Positions 25,232 through 35,400 of a DNA stretch of 64,000 nucleotides are shown one piece after another. The stretch covers positions 4,109,001 to 4,173,000 of the forward strand of contig NC_015422.1 of assembly GCF_000204645.1 (NCBI RefSeq). The letters run 5' to 3'. Numbering within the stretch: position 1 is the stretch's first letter; every line of letters starts with the position of its first letter. The notes beneath the pieces are model-generated. The model did no database searches. It was not told the DNA's origin and was given only the letters and a program-made list of their open reading frames with translations. Both the position numbers and the translations under genes were made by a program. The stretch is from Alicycliphilus denitrificans K601. Lineage in GTDB: Bacteria > Pseudomonadota > Gammaproteobacteria > Burkholderiales > Burkholderiaceae_C.

Positions 25232-26314
25232 ATGCCAACCTACACCGCCCATGCGGCGCATGCCGCGGATCAGCCCGGCGCGGCTGCGCAGTACACCAGC
25301 GTCGCGCCGGCGCTGTACCGGGCGGCGCTGGGGCCCGTGAACCTGGAGCACTACCTGGCCGCATTCGAGCGGCTGGACGCGACGGGGCGCGTGCTGCCCG
25401 GGTGGAACCTGGCGGCGGCCTTGTGCCCGCTGGGGTGGCTTGCGTTCCGGCGGCTGTGGCGGCAGGCGCTGCTGGCGTTTGCGGCGCTGGCGTCGGGTGC
25501 GCTGTTGCTGTGGGCCGTGGGGCACCGGTGGCTGGCCTTGCCGTGGCCTATGCTGACCGGCCTGGCGTTGGCCGGGCTGACGGTGTTGTGTGGCGGGCTG
25601 GGCCTGTATGGCGATGCGCTGGTGCATGCCGACGTGCGGCGGCGCATCGACGGCGCGGTGTCGGCCGCCTCCACCATGCGCGAGGCCATGGGGCTGCTGC
25701 AGCGCCAGGCCAGCAGCCGGCGCCGGCTGCTGTGGGTGGCGGTGGCGAGCGCGGCGCTGGCGGCTGCCGCGGCGTGGCTGGCCTTCGCCAGTGCGATGGG
25801 GGATCGGCGGCTGCCGGATGCCGGCGAGCCCGCGCCCGTCGCACTGTCGGCGCCCGAGCCCGCGCCGCGGCTGCCAGTCGTGGGTGGCGAGCGGCCTGTT
25901 GCGCCAGCCGCCGATCCATCGCCGGCGGCCACCGAATCGCTCTCCACTGACCAGGCATCGGCCCAGCCTCTGCTGCAGGCACCCGAGGCCGAATCGGAGC
26001 CTGAGGTGGCGCAGGCGCAGGCCGAGGAGCCGCCCCAGGCGAAAGACCCCGCGCCGGCGCGGCCGCCGCAAAAGGCCGCACAGCGCAGGCTGTACATCAA
26101 CGTGGGCCTGTTCGCAGACCCCGAGAATGCGCGCCGCACGCAGGCACGCCTGCGGCAGGCGGGCCTGCCGTGCGCTGTGGAGCCACTGGTGCGTTCCGAC
26201 GGCCGACGCCTGCAGCGCGTGCGCGTGGGGCCGTTCAGCTCGGCGGCGCAGGCCAATGCGGCTGCGACCAAGGTGCGCGCGATGGGGCTGGAGGCGGTGG
26301 CCGCGGCGCAGTGA
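25232..26314 (+). CDS. SPOR domain-containing membrane protein
   Basis: About 360 residues. The N-terminal cytoplasmic segment includes FERLDATGRVLPGWNLAAALCPLGWLAFRRLWRQALLAF, a DUF2628-like start, followed by two to three transmembrane helices (about 70-125) and another at about 170-190. Then comes an Ala/Pro/Glu-rich linker and a C-terminal SPOR domain (RRLYINVGLFADPENARRTQARLRQ...RVRVGPFSSAAQANAAATKVRAMG). SPOR domains bind denuded glycan strands at the septum. An ATG three codons upstream is an alternative start. The gene begins where the mobile-DNA scar ends. Confidence 0.8.
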   Translation: MPTYTAHAAHAADQPGAAAQYTSVAPALYRAALGPVNLEHYLAAFERLDATGRVLPGWNLAAALCPLGWLAFRRLWRQALLAFAALASGALLLWAVGHRWLALPWPMLTGLALAGLTVLCGGLGLYGDALVHADVRRRIDGAVSAASTMREAMGLLQRQASSRRRLLWVAVASAALAAAAAWLAFASAMGDRRLPDAGEPAPVALSAPEPAPRLPVVGGERPVAPAADPSPAATESLSTDQASAQPLLQAPEAESEPEVAQAQAEEPPQAKDPAPARPPQKAAQRRLYINVGLFADPENARRTQARLRQAGLPCAVEPLVRSDGRRLQRVRVGPFSSAAQANAAATKVRAMGLEAVAAAQ

Positions 26315-26387
26315 CGGGCGGTTACCGATGGTGACGGCGGTGGCGCGCGGGCCGCGTTATGGTGCCGGCTTTCGTGGAGGGATGGAC

Positions 26388-26720
26388 ATGCGGTATTTCT
26401 CGCGCGCGGGTGGTGTGGCAGGCATGGCGGCGCTGGCGCTGCTGGCGGGGTGTTCGGCGCTGGGGCCGGGGGCTGGCCCCGCGCAGCCGATCGGCGCGAG
26501 CACGGCGCCAGTGGGCGGCACCTGCGATGCCCAGGGCGCGCAGTGGGCCATCGGCAAGAGCGGCACGGCCAGGGTGGTGGAGGAGGCGCGCGTGCGCGCC
26601 GGGGCGCGCATGGCGCGCGTGGTGCGCCAGGGGCAGCCGGTCACTCAGGTGTTCGACGCCCAGCGCCTGAGCCTGGAGGTGGACGGCGGCGGCAAGGTGA
26701 CCGCCGCGCGCTGCGGCTGA
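26388..26720 (+). CDS. Lipoprotein of the peptidase inhibitor I78 family
   Basis: 110 residues. A lipoprotein signal ends in LLAGC (lipobox), followed by a short Pro/Gly linker. The I78-like domain has the typical layout TCDAQGAQWAIGKSGTARVVEEARVRAGA...LSLEVDGGGKVTAARCG, with a terminal Cys pairing with the first. Family members inhibit serine peptidases such as elastase-like enzymes; in bacteria many are periplasmic and uncharacterised. GGAGG lies at a proper distance; an ATG two codons upstream is possible. It is convergent with hemW. Confidence 0.75.
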   Translation: MRYFSRAGGVAGMAALALLAGCSALGPGAGPAQPIGASTAPVGGTCDAQGAQWAIGKSGTARVVEEARVRAGARMARVVRQGQPVTQVFDAQRLSLEVDGGGKVTAARCG

Positions 26721-26729
26721 GGCTGGACC

Positions 26730-27962
26730 TCAATCCGCGAGGAACAGGGCCTGCAGGTCGCTGAGGAAGTCGAACCCGCGCTCGGTGGGGCGCACGTGTC
26801 CCATGTCGCGCGCGATCAGGCCCCGGGCCTCGGCCTGCTGCAGGCCCTGGGCGATAGCCGTGAGCGGCTGGCCGGTGCGCTCCGTGAAGTCCTGCAGCGC
26901 GAAGCCTTCGCGCAGGCGCAGCGCATTGAGCATGAATTCGAACGGCAGGTCGGCGCGGCGCACGTCCTCGTCCTGCGCGATGGCGCGGCCGGACAGGGCG
27001 CCGGCCATGTAGAGCTGCGGGTCGCGCAGGCGCACCTGGCGCACGATGCGGTGCGCGAAGCTGAGCTTGCTGTGCGCGCCCGCGCCTATGCCGAGATAGT
27101 CGCCGAACTGCCAGTAGTTGCGGTTGTGCAGGCACTGGTGGCCCTCGCGCGCGTAGGCCGAGACTTCGTAGCGCGACAGGCCCGCGGCCGCGGTCAGCTC
27201 GGTGATGCGGTCGAGCATGGCGTAGGCCTGGTCGTCCTCGGGCAGGCGCGGCGGGTATTTGGCGAAGTAGGTGTTGGGCTCGATCGTCAGGTGGTAGATG
27301 GAGATGTGGGGCGGCGCCAATGCCAGGGCCTGGCGCATGTCCTGCTCCTGCTCGGCCGGCGTCTGGCCGGGCAGGGCGTACATGATGTCGAGGTTGAAGG
27401 TCTCGAACGCCTGCGCGGCCTCTTCCACGGCGGCCAGGGCCTGGGCGCGGTCGTGCACGCGGCCCAGGGCCTGCAGGTGCCGGTCGTTGAAGCTTTGCAC
27501 GCCGATGGACAGGCGCGTCACGCCCGCGTCGCGGTAGGCGCGAAAGCGTTCTTTCTCGAAGGTACCGGGGTTGGCCTCCAGCGTGACCTCGCAGTCCGCC
27601 TCCAGCCGCAGGCGCGCGCGTATGTCGCTCAGCAGCCGGTCTATGGACTGCGGCGCAAACAGGCTCGGCGTGCCGCCGCCGATGAAGATGGTTTGCACCG
27701 TGCGGCCCCAGACCAGGGGCAGGGCGGCCTCCAGGTCGGCCACCAGCGCGGCCGTGTAGCGCGCCTCGGGCAGGGGTTCGCCGCCGGGCGCGTGGTGCGA
27801 GTTGAAATCGCAGTACGGGCATTTGCGCAGGCACCAGGGCAGGTGCACGTACAGCGACAGCGGCGGCAGGCTGGTGAGCTGCAGCAGGCCGGGGCGCATG
27901 TAGTGCTGCACGTCGTGCAGGGCGGAGCCCGGCTGTGCGGCGGGGGTGATGGGGATGCTCAT
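26730..27962 (-). CDS. hemW: Radical SAM heme chaperone HemW
   Basis: 410 residues. Radical-SAM motif CLRKCPYC (Cys44, Cys48, Cys51), IFIGGGTPSLF (about 92-102), TLEANPGTFEK and RLSIGVQSFND. The C-terminal HemN_C-like region includes NYWQFGDYLGIGAGAHSKL. It lacks the additional N-terminal Cys pattern of coproporphyrinogen oxidase HemN, so it is the heme chaperone rather than a heme-biosynthesis enzyme, although often annotated as such. It is in the order hemW-rdgB-rph-PP2C-kinase, all on the minus strand. Confidence 0.93.
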   Translation of the reverse strand: MSIPITPAAQPGSALHDVQHYMRPGLLQLTSLPPLSLYVHLPWCLRKCPYCDFNSHHAPGGEPLPEARYTAALVADLEAALPLVWGRTVQTIFIGGGTPSLFAPQSIDRLLSDIRARLRLEADCEVTLEANPGTFEKERFRAYRDAGVTRLSIGVQSFNDRHLQALGRVHDRAQALAAVEEAAQAFETFNLDIMYALPGQTPAEQEQDMRQALALAPPHISIYHLTIEPNTYFAKYPPRLPEDDQAYAMLDRITELTAAAGLSRYEVSAYAREGHQCLHNRNYWQFGDYLGIGAGAHSKLSFAHRIVRQVRLRDPQLYMAGALSGRAIAQDEDVRRADLPFEFMLNALRLREGFALQDFTERTGQPLTAIAQGLQQAEARGLIARDMGHVRPTERGFDFLSDLQALFLAD

Positions 27963-27972
27963 GGCGGTATGG

Positions 27973-28020
27973 AAAACATAGCTGCTAGCGCTTGCTGCAT
28001 AAGGGTTTCAGCTGAAAACT
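27973..28020. repeat. Copy of the Comamonadaceae intergenic palindromic repeat (between rdgB and hemW)
   Basis: ACATAGCTGCTAGCGCTTG, CTGCATAAGGGTTTCAGC, TGAAAACT. The left arm ATAGCTGCTAGCGCTTG matches the family closely; the right half is diverged. It sits in the gap upstream of hemW. Confidence 0.6.
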
Positions 28021-28053
28021 GTTTGAAATCCTTGTGCAGAAAGCGCAAGGCGC

Positions 28054-28671
28054 TCATCTTTTTGATGCGTCTGGAAACCAGTGCTCGCGCATCAGCGCCA
28101 GCATCTGCTGCGCCGCGCGGCCGCGGTGGCTGTGGGCGTTCTTGACCTCGGCGGGCAGTTCGGCAAAGGTCTTTTCGAAGGCGGGGATGTACATCACCGG
28201 ATCGAACCCGAAGCCGCCCGCGCCGCGCGGCGCGCGCGCGATCTCGCCGGCCACGCGGCCCACGGCGATCAGCGGCTCGGGGTCCTGCGGGCTGCGCACG
28301 GCCACCAGGGTGCTGACCATGGCGGCGCGGCGGTCCTTGATGTCCTCCATCTGTTCCAGCAGCGCGCGCACGTTGTTGGCGTCGCCCTTGTCGTAACCGA
28401 ACTGCGTGGCGTAGTAGGCCGTCTGCACGCCGGGCTGGCCGCCGAAGGCCTCGACGCACAGGCCGGCGTCGTCGGCCAGCGCGGGCAGGCCCGTGTGGGC
28501 GCTGGCGAAGCGCGCCTTGGCCAGGGCGTTCTCGACGAAGGTGTGGAAGGGCTCCTCGGCTTCGCCCACGCCCAGCTCGGCCTGGGCGACGAGTTCGACG
28601 CCCAGCGGCGCCAGCATGGCCTGCAGCTCGGCGAGCTTGCCGCGGTTGTTGGATGCGAGAACGAGTTTCAT
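28054..28671 (-). CDS. rdgB: XTP/dITP diphosphatase (RdgB/HAM1)
   Basis: 205 residues from MKLVLASNNRGKLAEL, the canonical start. Motifs: HTFVENALAKARFAS, ADDAGLCVEAFGGQPGVQTA and GGFGFDPVMYIPAFEKTFAEL. It hydrolyses non-canonical purine triphosphates (ITP, dITP, XTP) to monophosphates, keeping them out of DNA and RNA. An upstream in-frame extension of 13 codons is encoded within the intergenic repeat and is rejected. It follows rph on the same strand. Confidence 0.95.
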   Translation of the reverse strand: MKLVLASNNRGKLAELQAMLAPLGVELVAQAELGVGEAEEPFHTFVENALAKARFASAHTGLPALADDAGLCVEAFGGQPGVQTAYYATQFGYDKGDANNVRALLEQMEDIKDRRAAMVSTLVAVRSPQDPEPLIAVGRVAGEIARAPRGAGGFGFDPVMYIPAFEKTFAELPAEVKNAHSHRGRAAQQMLALMREHWFPDASKR

Positions 28672-28674
28672 GGT

Positions 28675-28720
28675 AAAAATGGCTTCCAGCGCTTGTGTAT
28701 CAAGCGTCAATAGCTATCAA
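28675..28720. repeat. Copy of the Comamonadaceae intergenic palindromic repeat (between rph and rdgB)
   Basis: Plus strand AAAAATGGCTTCCAGCGCTTG, TGTAT, CAAGCGTCAATAGCTATC. The arms AGCGCTTG / CAAGCGT form a stem, with AT-rich tips. It fills the rph-rdgB gap and overlaps the rph stop codon. Confidence 0.7.
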
Positions 28721-29454
28721 TTGCGCAGCGATTCCTGTTGCAGCAGCATCAGTTCGGCGATGCCCTTCTCGGCCAGGGCCAGCAGCTGGTCCATTTCGCG
28801 GCGCGAGAAGGCGGCGCCCTCGGCCGTGCCCTGCACCTCCACGTAGTGGCCGGTGCCGGTCATGACGACGTTCATGTCGGTGTCGCAGGCCACGTCCTCC
28901 ACGTATTCCAGGTCCAGCAGCGGTTGGCCCTGCACGATGCCCACCGACACGGCCGCCACCGCGCCCGTGATGGGCGATGCGGCGACCTTGCCGGCGGCCA
29001 GCAGCGTGCCCACGGCGTCGTGCGCCGCCACCCAGGCGCCGGTGATGGCGGCCGTGCGCGTGCCGCCGTCGGCCTGGATCACGTCGCAGTCGATCTGCAG
29101 GGTGCGCTCTCCCAGGGCCTTGAGATCGAACACCGCGCGCAGGCTGCGGCCTATGAGGCGCTGGATCTCCTGCGTGCGCCCGCTCTGCTTGCCGCGCGCG
29201 GCCTCGCGGTCGCTGCGGGTGTGGGTGGAGCGCGGCAGCATGCCGTATTCGGCCGTCACCCAGCCGGAGCCAGAGCCGCGCTTGTGCGGGGGCACCTTCT
29301 CCTCGACCGAGGCGGTGCACAGCACGCGGGTGTTGCCGAACTCGATGAGCACCGAGCCTTCGGCGTGCATGGTGTAGCGGCGCGTGATGCGGACGGGGCG
29401 CAGCTCGTCGGGGGCGCGGCCGCCGCTGCGGGCGAAGGGGGTGGTGGGGTCCAT
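28717..29454 (-). CDS. rph: Ribonuclease PH
   Basis: 245 residues, the normal family length. Motifs: [51 protein letters not shown], and [26 protein letters not shown] with the catalytic acidic residues. It trims tRNA 3' ends by phosphorolysis. Intact, unlike the frameshifted allele of E. coli K-12. It sits between the PP2C phosphatase gene and rdgB; the stop lies inside the intergenic repeat. Confidence 0.96.
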   Translation of the reverse strand: MDPTTPFARSGGRAPDELRPVRITRRYTMHAEGSVLIEFGNTRVLCTASVEEKVPPHKRGSGSGWVTAEYGMLPRSTHTRSDREAARGKQSGRTQEIQRLIGRSLRAVFDLKALGERTLQIDCDVIQADGGTRTAAITGAWVAAHDAVGTLLAAGKVAASPITGAVAAVSVGIVQGQPLLDLEYVEDVACDTDMNVVMTGTGHYVEVQGTAEGAAFSRREMDQLLALAEKGIAELMLLQQESLRN

Positions 29455-29521
29455 GGGGTCGGGTCCAGTCGGAAATGGGCTGCCGCTGCGGCAGGATGCG
29501 TGCCGGCCAAGCGCGCGCCGC

Positions 29522-30424
29522 CTACGCCTTGCGCGCGGCGGTGCGCCTGATGGCTTCGTTGATCTCGGCGATCGAGCGCTCGATGGCCGCGTCGTCCAGG
29601 TCGTCCGTGAAGCCTTCGAGCGGGCCGGCCTGGATGGTGGAGGCGAACACCTCGTCGCTGATGCTGTCGGTGGTCACGGCCTGCGCGGGCTCGCAGGTGT
29701 TGGGCGTCTCCCACTCCATGGCTACCACGGTGACGTTGTCGCTCGCGTCGCCGCCCCGGCGCAGGGCGTCCTCGACCAGGTCGGGCACGGCGTGGGAGAC
29801 GGCCTGGCGCGTGATCTGGCGCGCGATGGCGGCGTCGTCCAGCTGGCTCCACAGGCCGTCGGAGCACAGCAGCAGGCGGTCGCCCTCCTGCAGCGGCACG
29901 GGGCCGGCGGTGTCGAACAGCGGCTTGGTGGGCGAGCCCAGGCAGGTGAACAGCACGTTGCGGTTGGCATGCCCCAGGCCGGCCATGGCGGCGCTGCGCA
30001 GCTCCTGGTAGGAATGGTCGCGCGTGCGCATGAGCAGTTCGCCGCCGCGCACCAGGTACAGGCGCGAGTCGCCGCAGTGGATCCAGTGGGCGCAGCCGCC
30101 CTGCGTCACGGCCGCGACCAGAGTGGTGCGGGGCGTGTCCAGCATGCCCTTGTGGTTGGCGTAGCTCAGGATCTGGTGGTGCGCCGCCAGCAGCGCGGCC
30201 GAGAGGAATTCGGGCACGTCATGCAGCACCGGCCTGGCCTCGTGCTGGAACATGGCGGACACGGTCTGGATGGCGATCTGCGCGGCCACCTCGCCCCTGG
30301 GGTGGCCCCCCATGCCATCGGCCAGCACGAAGAGCGCCGACGCCCGCGTGTAGCAGTAGCCCATGCGGTCCTCGTTCTTCTCGCGCCCGCCGCGGCGACT
30401 GAGCTGGAAGACGGAGAACTTCAT
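29522..30424 (-). CDS. PP2C-family Ser/Thr protein phosphatase
   Basis: 300 residues. PP2C motifs: [52 protein letters not shown] and [13 protein letters not shown], containing the metal-binding aspartates. The C-terminal 60 residues are acidic and helical and not part of the catalytic core. It presumably reverses phosphorylation by the kinase encoded immediately upstream, whose stop overlaps this start (ATGA). Confidence 0.92.
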   Translation of the reverse strand: MKFSVFQLSRRGGREKNEDRMGYCYTRASALFVLADGMGGHPRGEVAAQIAIQTVSAMFQHEARPVLHDVPEFLSAALLAAHHQILSYANHKGMLDTPRTTLVAAVTQGGCAHWIHCGDSRLYLVRGGELLMRTRDHSYQELRSAAMAGLGHANRNVLFTCLGSPTKPLFDTAGPVPLQEGDRLLLCSDGLWSQLDDAAIARQITRQAVSHAVPDLVEDALRRGGDASDNVTVVAMEWETPNTCEPAQAVTTDSISDEVFASTIQAGPLEGFTDDLDDAAIERSIAEINEAIRRTAARKA

Positions 30425-31437
30425 TTGGAGCGCGCGCCGGGGTGGGTGGCTTCGCCGGTCTTCTGCAGGCTCTTGCGCGTGTCCGCCACCAGGGAATCGA
30501 ACTGCATGCGCATCTTCTCGGCTACCGTCAGCTTGGTGTAGCGGCGCTCGCCTTCACGCGAGAGCTCCTTCTGCAGCGCGAACACTGATTGCGGGCGCGA
30601 CAGCGGATCGAGCGCCATGCACCACTCCACCACCTCGATGAGGTTGTCCGAATAGATGCCGCGCAGCTTGTGCAGCGCCAGCGTCAGGCGGTCCTTGTCC
30701 TGGCGCTGCGGCGCCTCGTTGGGCGGAAAGCCCTGCATGCAGGCATAGATGCAGGCGCCGATGGCGTAGATGTCGGTCCACGGGCCCATCTGCGCGTCGC
30801 GGCGGTACATCTCGGGGGCGGCGAAGCCCGGCGTGTACATGGGGCGGATGAAGTTGCCCTCCTTGGACAGCACCTCGCGCGCGGCGCCGAAGTCGATCAT
30901 CACGGCCCGGTTGTCGTCGGTGATGAAGATGTTGGCCGGCTTGATGTCCAGGTGCAGCATCTTGTGCTGGTGCACGATGCGCAGGCCGCGCAGCACCTCG
31001 TCGAACAGCGAGCGGATGGTGGACTCGCGGAACACCTTCTGCGTCTTGAGGTCGCGCGCGGTGATGATGAAATCCTGCAGGGACGCGCCCTCCAGATAGT
31101 TCATCACCATGTAGACGGTCTCGTTCTCGCGGAAGAAGTTGAGCACGCTCACGACGGACGGGTGCGAGATCTGCGCCAGCGAGCGCCCCTCCTCGAAAAA
31201 GCTCTTGAGACCCAGGCGGTACAGCGACAGCTTCTCGGGCGGAACCTTGGGCAGCAGCTCGCCGGGCTCGCGCGTGACCAGGGAGGCGGGCAGGTATTCC
31301 TTGATGGCCACCTGCTGGCCCTCGGCGTCCATCGCGAGGTACACCACGCCGAAACCGCCCGCCGCCAGCTTGCGCACCACGCGGTAGCCGCCAATGACGG
31401 TATCGGGGAGCAGGGGGGCCGGTTTGACTTTTGACAT
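30421..31437 (-). CDS. Hanks-type serine/threonine protein kinase
   Basis: 338 residues from MSKVKPAP. Kinase domain about 20-290: glycine loop AAGGFGVVYLA, catalytic Lys in VAIKEYLP, catalytic loop HLDIKPANIFI, DFGAAREV, and APEMYRR. The Arg normally preceding the catalytic Asp (HRD) is Leu here (HLD), so it is a non-RD kinase. No transmembrane or sensor domain follows; the tail is short and basic. It forms a translationally coupled kinase-phosphatase pair with the downstream PP2C gene. The divergent neighbour is yicC. Targets are unknown; the nearby injection system is one possibility only by location. Confidence 0.92.
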   Translation of the reverse strand: MSKVKPAPLLPDTVIGGYRVVRKLAAGGFGVVYLAMDAEGQQVAIKEYLPASLVTREPGELLPKVPPEKLSLYRLGLKSFFEEGRSLAQISHPSVVSVLNFFRENETVYMVMNYLEGASLQDFIITARDLKTQKVFRESTIRSLFDEVLRGLRIVHQHKMLHLDIKPANIFITDDNRAVMIDFGAAREVLSKEGNFIRPMYTPGFAAPEMYRRDAQMGPWTDIYAIGACIYACMQGFPPNEAPQRQDKDRLTLALHKLRGIYSDNLIEVVEWCMALDPLSRPQSVFALQKELSREGERRYTKLTVAEKMRMQFDSLVADTRKSLQKTGEATHPGARSK

Positions 31438-31517
31438 AGACAGCAGGTGCGGACGCGGGCGCGGGAGGGAGCCCGGATAATCGCCGGATTGCAAGCTACC
31501 AACCACCGAAAAGTCCA

Positions 31518-32426
31518 ATGCCAGTTTACAGCATGACCGGATATGCGAGCGTGCAGCTCGCCATGGCCCCCGAGGCCGAGGGCAGGGCCGGCAGCGCGCG
31601 CCGCCTGGGCCTGGAAATACGTTCCGTCAACAGCCGCTTCCTGGACCTTTCGCTGCGCCTGTCCGACGAACTGCGCGCCCAGGAGCCTGCGCTGCGCGCC
31701 CTGCTCACGCAGCAGCTCAAGCGCGGCAAGGTCGAAGTGCGGGCCTTCGTGGACACCGACGAATCCGCCGCCCTGGCCGAGCCCACGCCCCGGCTGCTGC
31801 AGCGCCTGGGTGCCGTGCAGGATGCCGTGCGCTCATGGCTGCCCGATGCGGCGCCCCTGACCGTCGCGGAGGCCCTGCGCCTGTGCGCGAACGCGGGAGC
31901 GCCCGCGCAGGACTGGAGCGCGCCCATGCTGGAGCTGGCGCAGAGGGCGCTCGACGACATGGTGGCCGCGCGCGAGCGCGAGGGCGAGCGCCTGGCCGCC
32001 ATGCTGCAAGACCGCCTGGCGCAGCTGCGCGCTCTGGCCCGGCAGGCGGCCCCGCTGGTGCCGCAGCTGGTGGAGCAGCAGCGCCAGCGCTTCATGGAGC
32101 GCTGGCGCGAGGCCATGCAGCTGGCCGAGGGCACCGCCGTGCCCGAGGCAGCGCAGGACCGCGCCCTCAGCGAGGCCACGGCCTTCGCCATACGCATCGA
32201 CGTGGCCGAGGAAATCACGCGCCTGCAGTCGCACCTGGACGAAATCGAGCGCCTGCTCAAGAAGGGCGGCGAGGTCGGCAAGCGCCTGGACTTCCTGATC
32301 CAGGAACTGCACCGCGAGGCCAACACCCTGGGCTCCAAGTCCGCCGCGATGGACCTCACGCGCATCAGCGTGGACATGAAGGTGCTGATCGAGCAGATGC
32401 GCGAGCAGGTGCAGAACATCGAATAG
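31518..32426 (+). CDS. yicC: YicC family endoribonuclease
   Basis: 302 residues beginning MPVYSMTGYASVQL. Conserved: LEIRSVNSRFLDLSLRLSDELR near the start, and C-terminal RIDVAEEITRLQSHLDEIERLL...KRLDFLIQELHREANTLGSKSAAMDLTRISVDMKVLIEQMREQVQNIE. YicC proteins are RNA endonucleases acting on small RNAs and growth-related RNAs. In relatives yicC is usually followed by gmk; here the eCIS operon intervenes. Divergent from the kinase. Confidence 0.92.
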   Translation: MPVYSMTGYASVQLAMAPEAEGRAGSARRLGLEIRSVNSRFLDLSLRLSDELRAQEPALRALLTQQLKRGKVEVRAFVDTDESAALAEPTPRLLQRLGAVQDAVRSWLPDAAPLTVAEALRLCANAGAPAQDWSAPMLELAQRALDDMVAAREREGERLAAMLQDRLAQLRALARQAAPLVPQLVEQQRQRFMERWREAMQLAEGTAVPEAAQDRALSEATAFAIRIDVAEEITRLQSHLDEIERLLKKGGEVGKRLDFLIQELHREANTLGSKSAAMDLTRISVDMKVLIEQMREQVQNIE

Positions 32427-32447
32427 GCGCGGCAGCACCGGCCGCGC
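32427..32447. terminator. GC hairpin between convergent yicC and the eCIS operon
   Basis: GCGCGGC / GCCGCGC arms around a 7-nt loop fill most of the 31-nt gap between the two convergent stops. No T-tract follows on either strand, so termination efficiency is doubtful. Confidence 0.3.
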
Positions 32448-32457
32448 CGCTGCTCCG

Positions 32458-35400
32458 TCAGGCCGTCGATTGCGGCAGCGTGAAAACCATGTTGGCCGCG
32501 CCGCGGAACTGGCCCTTCGTCACCAGGAAGTACAGGGTTGCCGTGTCGCCGACCAGTTCGCCCACGTTGCCGCTGGCGGCCGCGCGCCTGCCCACCATCG
32601 CGCCATAGAGGTTGCCTGTCGACTTGGTGGCCGTGAAGTGATTGCCGGTCACGCTCATGAACACGCCCGCGCACAGGCTGGGGGCCGCGCCGAGGCTGTT
32701 GCCCTGCAGCACCACGGTGTGGAACAGGCCGTCGAATTTCCTGGCGATGAGTTGCTTCACCATGTCCTGGCCCAGGTTCAGGCGCGCCAGCTGGTTGTGC
32801 GCCACCACCAGCTGGCCGCGGCCGGCGGGTACCTGGAAGTCGCCGTTGTTCAGGGCGTTCACCAGCGCCGCTGCGGGAGGGGCCGCGCCGGCCGCGTCGG
32901 TGCCGGGCATGCCGTAGAAGGCGAGGTCGCCGGCGATCTGGCTGTGCATGATCTCGCACAGGCCCTGGGCGTTCTGCACCACCACCGAGGCCGGCGCCGC
33001 GGCGGCCACTTCGCATTGGTGCATGCGCAGCTCCGCCGTGCCGTCCACGACGACCCAGGGCTGGGGTGCTTCCTGCTTGCCGTCGATGCGCAGCCCATGC
33101 AGGCCCAGCTGCGCGTTGTTCGTGAGCTGCAGCATGGCTTTCGGCGCCATGGCCAGCTGCAGGTCGCGCAGCTCCAGCGCGGCGAAGCCGCCCAGCGCGA
33201 TCGGCCCGGCCACGTCCACCACGGCGGTGGGCCCGCAGCCGTGCAGCGACAGCCGCATGGGGGCGTCGCTCTGCTTGATGGAGAGGCCGTCCAGCGCATG
33301 CTGACCCGGCAGGAAGCAGATGCACAGCTGGCCGCCGCGTTCCTTGAGCAGTTTTTGCAGCAGCTCGGTGCTCAGTTGCTCGAAGTTGCCGCCCTTGCCT
33401 ATGGTGACCGCACAGCCGCCGCCGGCCTGCACGTTCGCCTGTGCCATGGCGGCGAACACCAGGGTCTGTCCGGCCACGGGGTCGCCGTCGCTGCCCAGCA
33501 GATGGGCGCGCACGCGCTGCGGGCCCGCCGCGCCGAGCGTCCAGGGGCATGCGGCCTGGCCCGCGGCATCGGTGGTGGCATCGGTCACGCCGGCGGCGGG
33601 GCTGCCCACGGTGCCACCGCCGGCTTCGACCGTGAAGCGCACGCGCGCGCCTTCCACGGGCAGGGCACCGCGCACCACGCGCACGCGCAGCGGCTCGGCA
33701 ACGGCGGCGCCGGGGATGGCCTCCTGGCCGTCTCCGCCCACGTAAAGCAGCTGGGTCAGCCGGGTGAGCTGGGGAAACCATTCGCGGCAGTCGGTCACGG
33801 CGCCGATCAGGCCTGCGGCGTTCACCGTCACCAGGCCCAGCCGTGCCCAGCCGTCCTGCACGCCGGCGGGCGGCCGTACCAGCGGCGCGCCATCGTCATC
33901 GAGCGGCCATTCGACGTCCGCCGTGGCGGTGCGCGCCGGTATCTGCCAGTAGTCGCCCACGCGGTAGCTGCCGCCCGGCGCAAAGCGCACCTCGACACCG
34001 TCCTCGAGCGGGATCCAGCTGCCTTCCACCACGGCAAGCGCGTTCTGGCCGGCCGCCGTGGGCCGCTGGTCCCAGCGCCGCAGCAGGGGGTGCAGGCCGG
34101 TGTCCTGCCCCAGGCTGCCCGTGGGCACGCCGGCCAGCACCAGTTCCAGCGCATCGTCGCCGTCGTTCAGGTATTCGAACAATTGGCCCGCGCGCTGTTG
34201 CAGTGCCGCCGCGTCGTCCACCAGTTCCACGCGGTCGTGCGGCGCCAGGTCCAGGTTGGCGTCGCGCCCGCGCGCGGCCACGCGCACGGTGGTGAGCTGG
34301 GCCACGGTGTCCACGGCGATGGACTGCACGGCGTAGGCCACCGAGCCGTTTTCGCGCGACCACTTGAAGGTGGCGGCCCCCGTGTTCGCGTCCACGCTGT
34401 GGATCTCCACGCGGTACAGCTGGTTTTCGAGACGGCGGTAGCCCGCGCTGGCCGCTATGTCGCACACGCCCGTGGCGGCGAGCTGTGGCGTGGCGCGCGC
34501 GGCCAGGCGCGCGCCGGGTGGCGCGGCGAGGGCGTCCCAGCCCGCGATCGCTGCGCCGCAGGTCCAGGGCGTGTTGTTGGGCGGCGCCGGCAGCGCCAGG
34601 GCGCGCACCTGGGCGACCTGGCGCGCGCGCGTGGCCGTGTCCGGCCCGCCAAGGGCCACCTCGCGCATGGCCGGGTCTTCCAGCGCGCCGATGTGGCGCT
34701 GCCAGGCGCGCAGGTAGATGAGGTAGGTGCCCGGCGCCAGGCGCTGGGCCACGCCGCCGTCGGGCTGGTTGGCCAGCGACGCGCCTTGCTCCCACACGCA
34801 GTGCTGGCCTTGCACGTAGTAGCAGCCGGGGCCTATCAGCAGGCTGGCCGCGGGCAGCGTGGCGGGTGCGCCAGCGCCACCGGCCGCCACGCGCCAGACC
34901 TGGCCGGCGCCGACCAGCCAGGCATCGGCGCTGCCCGCCACCGACAGGCCCGTCAGCATGGGGCCGCCAGCCACGGGCTGCGCGGTCCAGGTCGTGCCGC
35001 CGTTATTGGTCGCCAGCAGCGTGCCGCCGTCGCCCGCCGCCCAGCCGGTCGTCGCATTGCGCATGCGTAGCGCGCGCAGCCGAGCGGTGCTGCCGCTGGT
35101 TGCGGCGCTCCAGGTGGCGCCGCCATCGTTGCTGACCAGCAGCGTGCCGCCGTCGCCCGCCGCCAGGGCCTGGGCGCCGTTGAGCATCACGGCGCGCAGC
35201 GTGGCCGTGGTGCCGCCGTCCACGCGCGCCCAGCTCTGGCCGCCGTCGCTGCTGCGCACGATGGCGCCGCCCTGGCCCACGGCCAGGCCGTTCTGCGCGC
35301 TGGTGAAGGCCACGGCGTACAGCCGCGCCACGCCGGTGGCGTGCTGCGTCCAGGTGGCGCCGCCGTCCGTGGTGGCCAGCGCCAGGCCGCCGTCGCCCAC

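Noticed and set aside
24969..25364. Integrase fragment as a functional gene
   Set aside because: Only the central part of the catalytic domain is recognisable; the catalytic Arg-His-Tyr residues are missing and both ends are replaced by unrelated sequence.
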